A DNA stretch of 19,402 nt from contig DDZT01000096.1 in NCBI GenBank assembly GCA_002346435.1, positions 1 through 19,402 on the forward strand, read 5' to 3'. Position numbers and translations under genes: made by a program. Under the pieces are notes generated by a model. It did not search any database and had not been told where the DNA came from. It worked only from the letters and a program-made list of their open reading frames with translations. This DNA comes from Anaerolineales bacterium UBA3001. GTDB taxonomy: Bacteria; Chloroflexota; Anaerolineae; Anaerolineales; UBA11657. Shown piece by piece: positions 14,635-19,402 of this stretch. Each line of letters starts with the position of its first letter. The stretch's first letter is position 1.

Positions 14635-15927
14635 TTACTTGATGTTATCTGAGGGCTTCCAGATGGTTACTTCGTCATTAGCAGTAAGGGTGTTGATCCA
14701 GTGTCCGTCCAAGGAAAAATCTAGAGTGGTTGGTAAAATATTGGGCGCTGATCTAATTGCAAGTTGCTGATGAGTTTTAGTGTCCCACAGTGTAATAGTG
14801 CCTGTGGTGTCTACTGCAGCAAGTAGTTTTCCGTCTGGAGAGTATGCTAATGAAAGATATTCGGTATTGATATGTGTGTGTGAATATACAGCTTCTTGAT
14901 CCCCTGAGTTTATGTTCCAGGTGTGGATGTGGCCGGTATCAGAGGATGTTGCTAAATGAGTGCCTTGTGGGTTGATAGTCGTTGCAGGCGTATATTTGCT
15001 GCGCATAAAGGTCTGTGTATTCTCTCCGGTAGATGTATCCCATAGTTTAATCAGGGCTGCGTAGTGCTGATTGATTGTGCCAGCTGTGTATATCGCTAAG
15101 ATATCACCATTAGGGGTGAATTGCCAATTACTTATTGCGTCTTCGTGAGTCAACAAAGGGCCAAGCTTGTTGGTAGATATGTTAAATAGCTGTGCTGACG
15201 CACCTGATATAAACGCTAGTTGTGTCCAGTTTGTATTGAATTCAACTGCATAGAATTGCCGTGCGCTCTGTGGCCACTCTATAGTCCGACAGTTGTCTGG
15301 TTCAGAAAGATCACATATTTTAATTGCAGGAATGTCGTCGGCTGAAATTGCGGCAAAATGTGAATTGTCCGGAGATAGTTCTATTGAGGATATCTGCCGA
15401 TTTTCGGAAGGCCATGACCTGAAATCATATAGTGCGATTAGATCGTAGCTTGTAAGGTCCCATATGTATATCATCTTTTTGGTGTCTAATGCTAGCATCA
15501 AGCTGGTGTCTTCGGAAAATAGCATTGAAGCTATGGGCTCATATGCCCCGTTCAAGTAGTTTGGTGTGGAGTTAGGTAAGTGCCATACTGAAATGGGATC
15601 AGTATATGAACTTGAGGCTAATAATTTGCCGCAGCTGGACATAACCGCTGATTTTGCGTTAGGGGCCTGTAGGGTTATATTGTTTTGGGTAAGCAAATTT
15701 GTGACAGTAATGGCCTGGTCTTGTACATCTGCAAGGTACTGACCTCCTTTAGTTGATATTTTTGTATATAGAGGACTCATGTTTATTGTCGCTACAGGCG
15801 CAAGAGAGTCGGCAGTGTCAGGATTTAGTTTGGGTATATCGGATCGTGATGGGATGCTGCACGATGTGCAACAGACAACTAAGGCGGCTACAAGTAAAAT
15901 GGGTGAATAAAGTCGATTTGTCAACAT
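14635..15927 (-). CDS. Exported WD40-repeat beta-propeller protein, likely lipoprotein
   Basis: A 430-residue protein with a short positively charged N-terminus, a hydrophobic stretch (8-18) and a cysteine cluster CCTSC (C19, C20, C23), probably a signal peptide with lipidation at C23, although the lipobox is not canonical. From about residue 65 on there are WD-like repeats; their closing strands fall at W115, W156, C205 (ICDL), F248, W296, W337, W381 and W423, spaced 41-49 residues, giving seven to eight propeller blades. Such proteins act as binding scaffolds; I see no enzymatic domain, and the partner is unknown. The protein is notably poor in Val (12 of 430) and rich in Thr, Asn and Ser, in line with the strand bias. 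No ribosome-binding site is seen before ATG. Confidence 0.85.
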   Translation of the reverse strand: MLTNRLYSPILLVAALVVCCTSCSIPSRSDIPKLNPDTADSLAPVATINMSPLYTKISTKGGQYLADVQDQAITVTNLLTQNNITLQAPNAKSAVMSSCGKLLASSSYTDPISVWHLPNSTPNYLNGAYEPIASMLFSEDTSLMLALDTKKMIYIWDLTSYDLIALYDFRSWPSENRQISSIELSPDNSHFAAISADDIPAIKICDLSEPDNCRTIEWPQSARQFYAVEFNTNWTQLAFISGASAQLFNISTNKLGPLLTHEDAISNWQFTPNGDILAIYTAGTINQHYAALIKLWDTSTGENTQTFMRSKYTPATTINPQGTHLATSSDTGHIHTWNINSGDQEAVYSHTHINTEYLSLAYSPDGKLLAAVDTTGTITLWDTKTHQQLAIRSAPNILPTTLDFSLDGHWINTLTANDEVTIWKPSDNIK

Positions 15928-15997
15928 GATTATTGTTGTTTATGTAACGGGTTGGCTTATTATATATTATGCGGGCTTTGGCTGTATGTTGTTTCAA

Positions 15998-17182
15998 TCA
16001 AACAAATTCAGAAAATACTCTATTAGCGAGAAGGCGTCCTGGACTAGTTAAACGTACGCCTTTATTGTCGTTGTGGATTAGTCCTTTGCTAACCAGTTGG
16101 GTTAAAGTGGCTCTGAACTGGTTTGTTAGATTTATGCCAAAACGGCGCTGGAATTCATTGTGACTTACTCCGTGCGTCAATAGGCGTAGCCCAAGCATCA
16201 TCGTTTCATTCATTTCCGTTATTTTGTCAATGAAGTTTGAATTAATCATTGCTGGTGTTCCTGGCGAGTTGGTGTTTTGATCTTTTGAGGATGTGTTTGA
16301 GTTGAGTTGTGTTATATAACCGTATGGTGACCTTGTATTGGTGTATCGATACTGTTTATACCAGCTGTGGGCTCCAGCTCCTATGCCGATGTAAGGCAAA
16401 TTACGCCAGTATTGCAGATTGTGTCTACATTCGGAGTAATTGGAGGTTGTAGACCAGCTAGAAATTTCATATTGGGTGTAATTATGTGACTGAAGGAAGG
16501 TATCGGCATGTTCGAACATGTTTGCGGTGATATCTGGATCTGGGAGAGGTACAGCTCCTGAACGCACTCTATCAAGCATTGGAGTTCCATTTTCCAGAGA
16601 GAGAGCGTACAGTGATAGGTGTTGTGCTTTTAGATCTACGATCTGAGATAGGGTATGCTTCCATGATGATTCGGATTGATTTGGAAGGCCATACATTAGA
16701 TCTAAATTGATTAGCTGGAATCCTGCTGATAACGCTGCTTTATAAGATTGAATCACACGGTTAAATGTATGCAACCTATCTAAAATTTGAAGTTCGGATG
16801 ATACTGCTGACTGCGCTCCTATAGAAATACGATTAAAACCCAGCTTTAGAAGAGAATCGAGGTAGGCACTCGTTAGCGTCCCCGGATTGGACTCAAGACT
16901 TAACTCTAAGTCTGAATCTAATACAAACGTATCTTTAATTGCGGCTAAGATTCGGACAAGGAATTCTGTAGGCAGCAAGGAAGGTGTTCCTCCGCCAAAG
17001 AAAATAGTACCAATTTCTATGTTTTCACTGCCTTGATAGTATCTTATCTCGTTACAGATAGCATCTACATATGAAGGCATCAGAGTGTCTAACCCCGCAT
17101 ATGTATTGAAGTCGCAGTACGAACATTTTATCCTACAGAAAGGAATATGAATGTACAGACTAATTAAATCTGTGGTATTCAT
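15998..17182 (-). CDS. hemW: Radical SAM haem chaperone HemW (HemN-like)
   Basis: A 394-residue radical SAM protein. YIHIPFCRIKCSYCDF holds the 4Fe-4S ligands C16-x3-C20-x2-C23; FFGGGTPSLL (61-70) is the glycine-rich SAM-binding motif, and LESNPGT (96-102) follows. The HemW C-terminal domain is present (LRLLTHGVS, FGINL, LVSKGLI, LTSPGRLLANRVFSEF). The family was long annotated as oxygen-independent coproporphyrinogen oxidase but mainly inserts haem into target proteins such as respiratory enzymes. The gene lies 49 bases after the ABC exporter and 70 bases before the WD40 gene. In hand-counted samples its + strand G and C are about equal, unlike most neighbours. No ribosome-binding site is clear. 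Confidence 0.95.
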   Translation of the reverse strand: MNTTDLISLYIHIPFCRIKCSYCDFNTYAGLDTLMPSYVDAICNEIRYYQGSENIEIGTIFFGGGTPSLLPTEFLVRILAAIKDTFVLDSDLELSLESNPGTLTSAYLDSLLKLGFNRISIGAQSAVSSELQILDRLHTFNRVIQSYKAALSAGFQLINLDLMYGLPNQSESSWKHTLSQIVDLKAQHLSLYALSLENGTPMLDRVRSGAVPLPDPDITANMFEHADTFLQSHNYTQYEISSWSTTSNYSECRHNLQYWRNLPYIGIGAGAHSWYKQYRYTNTRSPYGYITQLNSNTSSKDQNTNSPGTPAMINSNFIDKITEMNETMMLGLRLLTHGVSHNEFQRRFGINLTNQFRATLTQLVSKGLIHNDNKGVRLTSPGRLLANRVFSEFV

Positions 17183-17231
17183 TCGGAATGTAGATTATGC
17201 GTATAGGCATACAATATTAGTCTCAGGCTAA

Positions 17232-19160
17232 CTATCTACCACTAAACTGTGTCTTGTATAGCTCTGCATATAGTCCGTTAGCGGATAGCAATTTAGAATG
17301 TGATCCCTGCTCAATAATTATTCCGTTATCAATTACGATAATAACATCGGCTGCCAGTATCGTGGATAGTCGATGAGCTATTACTAGGCTAGTTCTACCA
17401 ACAAAAAGCGGCTTTAGTGCAGATTGGATAAGTGACTCGGAGCGTGAATCGAGAGAGGATGTAGCTTCGTCGAGTATTAGTATGCGTGGATCTTTCAGAA
17501 TCACGCGTGCTATTGATACTCGTTGTTTTTCACCGCCTGAAAGTTTATAGCCTCGTTCTCCGACTATTGTGTCTAAACCGTCTGGTAACCTGTTGATAAA
17601 TTCTGTTAGATTTGATGCTTTACATGCACTGCCAATTTGATTGATTGTTGCATCTGGATTTGCGTATCGTAGGTTTGCCTCCAAAGTGTCGTGAAATAGG
17701 TATGTTTCCTGTGTGACCATACCTATTGTTTGGGAGAGTGAGTCAAGAGTAATGTTTTTGATATCTATGTCGTCTATTTGGATGGATCCATTAGTTGGGT
17801 CATAAAGTCGCGGAAGTAAGTACGTTAATGTAGTTTTACCGGCACCGCTGGGACCAACTAAAGCAGCAAGTTGACCGGCCTCGATAGTAAAGTTTATATT
17901 GTTAAGTGTCCAGGTAAGGCCAGAGGGTGATTTGTTGCGTAGGTTGGATTGACTACTTGTAGCATATATGTCAGTGCGTCGTGTGAATGGACGCGTTATA
18001 GTCGATAATGAATTTGAGGCGTTGATGTTGGTAAAGTTGGTGTCAGTGTTGTATGTAAAATATACTTTGTCGAATTGGATTTTTCCGCTTGGTTCTATGA
18101 GGTTATTTGAGCTATCAGAGTCAAATATTTCGTGAGGCAGATCTAATACTTCGAATACGCGTTCGAAGCTAACCATTGAGGTTGTAAAGTCTACTCTAGC
18201 GTTTACCAGTGAACTTATTGGTCCGTAAAGGTCCCGCAAGTATGCGGCGAAAGCTATGATTGTTCCAATAGTAAAGGCACCTGTTAATACTAGGTGACCT
18301 CCATACCAGAACACAAGGGCCGTGCCAGTAGCGCTAATTGCACCGAGGGCCATAAAGAACCAACGCCCAATAACGGCTGATTTTATGCCGATATCTGCAA
18401 CTGCATCGCTTCTGCGCTGGAACTTGTGGTAGGTGTCGGTTTGCCGCCCGAATAACTTCATCAGGAGCGCTCCGCTAACATTCAGGGTTTCATTCATAAG
18501 TATATTCATATCAGCGTTAAGGTCGAATGATTTCCGTGTTATGTCCCTTAAGCGGTTCGCTACCTTGCGAGCGGGCAACAAAAAAAGCGGGAGTATCGCG
18601 ATGCTTATAATGGTTAGCTGCCAGTTGAGAGCGACCATAATTGACAGCGTAAAAATTACTCGAGTGGTGTTTGTTATGATGCTAATTAAAGTTCCAGTTA
18701 CAGCTCGCTGAGCTCCAACTACATCGTTGTTTAAGCGAGCCATTATTTCACCAGTCTTTGTGTTGGTGAAGAAACGCAAGGACATTTGTTGCATATGGCT
18801 ATAAAGCTTTTGGCGGAGGTCGCGGATCAGACCCTCGCCGACCGTTGAGCTTTGATAGCGTTGGGCAACTTGTATAACTCCGGATATGATAGGTACTGCT
18901 ATCATTGAGATAGCTAATAAGTTTAGTTCAGGATAGTTCTTGTTGGGTAGCGTACTGTCTATGAGGCGTCGATATATAAGCGGTGGAAGCAGCCCAAGGA
19001 GAACCGAGAGACTGATGGCAAAAAGAATGATGATGATACGGTGTCGATATGGCTTTGCATACTGCCATACTCGTCGAAGGAGTTGGCGATCAATATTCGA
19101 TTCGTTGCTGTCTTCGGCTGATAGATACTGCCACCAGCCACCCATGCCGCTGTGGAACAT
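17232..19160 (-). CDS. ABC exporter, fused permease and ATPase (MsbA/MDR-like)
   Basis: About 642 residues. Six membrane helices (roughly 40-310) form the type IV exporter core, with HMQQMSLRFFTNTKTGEIMARLNNDV as the coupling region. The ATPase has Walker A GPSGAGKTT (436-444), Q-loop VTQETYLFHDTLEANL, signature LSGGEKQR (540-547), Walker B ILILDE (560-565) and the H-loop His596. All catalytic residues are present, so the half-transporter should homodimerise. A 43-residue Asn/Ser/Thr-rich insert lies between the first ATPase strand and the LNNINF strand. Many actinobacterial/Chloroflexota relatives with an MxHRSGMG-type N-terminus carry an insert here. I choose ATG at 19160 (MFHSGMGGWW, with AGGAAAG at 19171-19177 in complement); a GTG at 19199 would add 13 residues. 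The cargo is unknown; lipid or drug export is typical. Confidence 0.93.
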   Translation of the reverse strand: MFHSGMGGWWQYLSAEDSNESNIDRQLLRRVWQYAKPYRHRIIIILFAISLSVLLGLLPPLIYRRLIDSTLPNKNYPELNLLAISMIAVPIISGVIQVAQRYQSSTVGEGLIRDLRQKLYSHMQQMSLRFFTNTKTGEIMARLNNDVVGAQRAVTGTLISIITNTTRVIFTLSIMVALNWQLTIISIAILPLFLLPARKVANRLRDITRKSFDLNADMNILMNETLNVSGALLMKLFGRQTDTYHKFQRRSDAVADIGIKSAVIGRWFFMALGAISATGTALVFWYGGHLVLTGAFTIGTIIAFAAYLRDLYGPISSLVNARVDFTTSMVSFERVFEVLDLPHEIFDSDSSNNLIEPSGKIQFDKVYFTYNTDTNFTNINASNSLSTITRPFTRRTDIYATSSQSNLRNKSPSGLTWTLNNINFTIEAGQLAALVGPSGAGKTTLTYLLPRLYDPTNGSIQIDDIDIKNITLDSLSQTIGMVTQETYLFHDTLEANLRYANPDATINQIGSACKASNLTEFINRLPDGLDTIVGERGYKLSGGEKQRVSIARVILKDPRILILDEATSSLDSRSESLIQSALKPLFVGRTSLVIAHRLSTILAADVIIVIDNGIIIEQGSHSKLLSANGLYAELYKTQFSGR

Positions 19161-19199
19161 TGTGAGTACGCTTTCCTGTAATGTATTATTATTGTACAC

Positions 19200-19282
19200 T
19201 GATTATTGACCGATTATCTTTGCATAGCGATAGATATAATATCTCGGTCTTATAAAAGTATTTTATATAGAGGATTAATTGC
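19200..19282 (+). promoter_or_regulatory. trxB: Divergent ABC exporter/trxB promoter spacer with nested inverted repeats
   Basis: AGATAT-A-ATATCT (19232-19244) is an inverted repeat containing a consensus TATAAT (19235-19240) for trxB. GACCGA (19208-19213) and TCGGTC (19244-19249) form a wider pair around it. TATAAAA-GTA-TTTTATA (19251-19267) is a further perfect dyad in the expected leader. AGAGGA (19269-19274) is a good ribosome-binding site eight bases before the trxB ATG. The -35 is unclear: TTGACC (19206-19211) is 23 bases from TATAAT, too far. The dyads may be operator sites. Confidence 0.45.
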
Positions 19283-19402
19283 ATGAGCAAAGCGAATGAA
19301 ACCGGACATAGGCGGGTTGTAATTTTAGGTTCAGGTCCGGCAGGGCTGACCGCGGCTATATACGCCGGTAGAGCTAATTTGAAGCCAATGCTATTAGCTG
19401 GA
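19283..19402 (+). CDS. trxB: Thioredoxin reductase, 3'-truncated by window edge
   Basis: Forty residues are visible and the frame runs open to the last base. The N-terminal FAD-binding motif VVILGSGPAGLTAAIYAGRANLKPMLLAG (GxGxxG, then the TrxB-typical TAAIYAxRA) identifies a thioredoxin-disulfide reductase, which uses NADPH to reduce thioredoxin in the cytoplasm. The redox CxxC and NADPH domain lie outside the window, so a related TrxB-like ferredoxin/NADP reductase cannot be wholly excluded. It has a strong AGAGGA ribosome-binding site. It could supply electrons, through thioredoxin, to the CcdA/TlpA pathway encoded at 9674-11095. Confidence 0.88.
   Translation, partial: MSKANETGHRRVVILGSGPAGLTAAIYAGRANLKPMLLAG

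Noticed and set aside
17232..19199. Longer ABC exporter start at the GTG (19199)
   Set aside because: Related exporters begin at the MxHRSGMG-like segment, matching the ATG at 19160, which also has AGGAAAG upstream.
19206..19240. TTGACC plus TATAAT as a trxB promoter pair
   Set aside because: The 23-base spacing is too long for a standard sigma-70 promoter; only the -10 is kept.
1..19402. Mobile elements, CRISPR, toxin-antitoxin or defence genes
   Set aside because: No transposase, integrase, nuclease, Cas or toxin-like protein and no regular repeat array is visible; all substantial frames are accounted for by housekeeping or transport genes.

Overview
The window is a compact bacterial chromosome segment of ordinary density. 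It holds 18 protein-coding genes (two cut by the window edges), no RNA genes, and no mobile elements, CRISPR array or phage genes that I can see. No gap between genes exceeds about 240 bases. Gene content and several family-level resemblances suggest a member of the Chloroflexota, perhaps a SAR202/Dehalococcoidia-like marine lineage: the long DUF2085 variant, the fused membrane/spermidine-synthase-like protein, the GT39-type glycosyltransferase, and a C4 zinc-ribbon coiled-coil protein. This taxonomic call is inference from remembered families, not a search result.

Layout. Bases 2-4598 (+) hold the 3' part of lepA, followed without a gap by a UDP-galactopyranose-mutase-like flavoprotein and a polytopic GT39-type glycosyltransferase, probably an envelope glycan pair. 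Bases 4615-6186 (-) hold a membrane-bound spermidine-synthase-like protein. It diverges from the + strand zinc-ribbon gene (6284-6985) across a striking dyad that carries a TATAAT box on each strand. Bases 7132-11095 (-) are a tight six-gene run transcribed in the order ccdA, tlpA/resA-like, DUF2085, pgeF (yfiH), yggS, yggT. It joins thiol-redox/cytochrome c maturation functions to cell-wall and PLP housekeeping. Bases 11334-13882 (+) hold an NCKX-like Na+/Ca2+ exchanger, a TauE/SafE (TSUP) permease and mobA. Bases 13887-19199 (-) are transcribed in the order ABC exporter, hemW, WD40 lipoprotein, phosphatidylcholine-synthase-like enzyme. At 19283 (+) the start of trxB runs off the window.

How the genes work together. 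Three themes recur. One is the envelope (glycosyltransferase pair, PgeF, Pcs-like phospholipid enzyme, ABC exporter). The second is thiol/haem redox (CcdA, TlpA, HemW, TrxB). The third is ion, anion and cofactor handling (Na/Ca exchanger, TSUP, MobA).

No clearly new multi-gene system is visible. The most interesting signals are: the symmetric divergent promoter/dyad at 6248-6276 with an apparently leaderless transcript; a strong strand compositional asymmetry (+ strand rich in G and T whichever way genes point) that visibly shapes protein composition; a probable phosphatidylcholine synthase; a K+-dependent-type Na/Ca exchanger; and clustered short repeats in the ccdA/exchanger divergent spacer.
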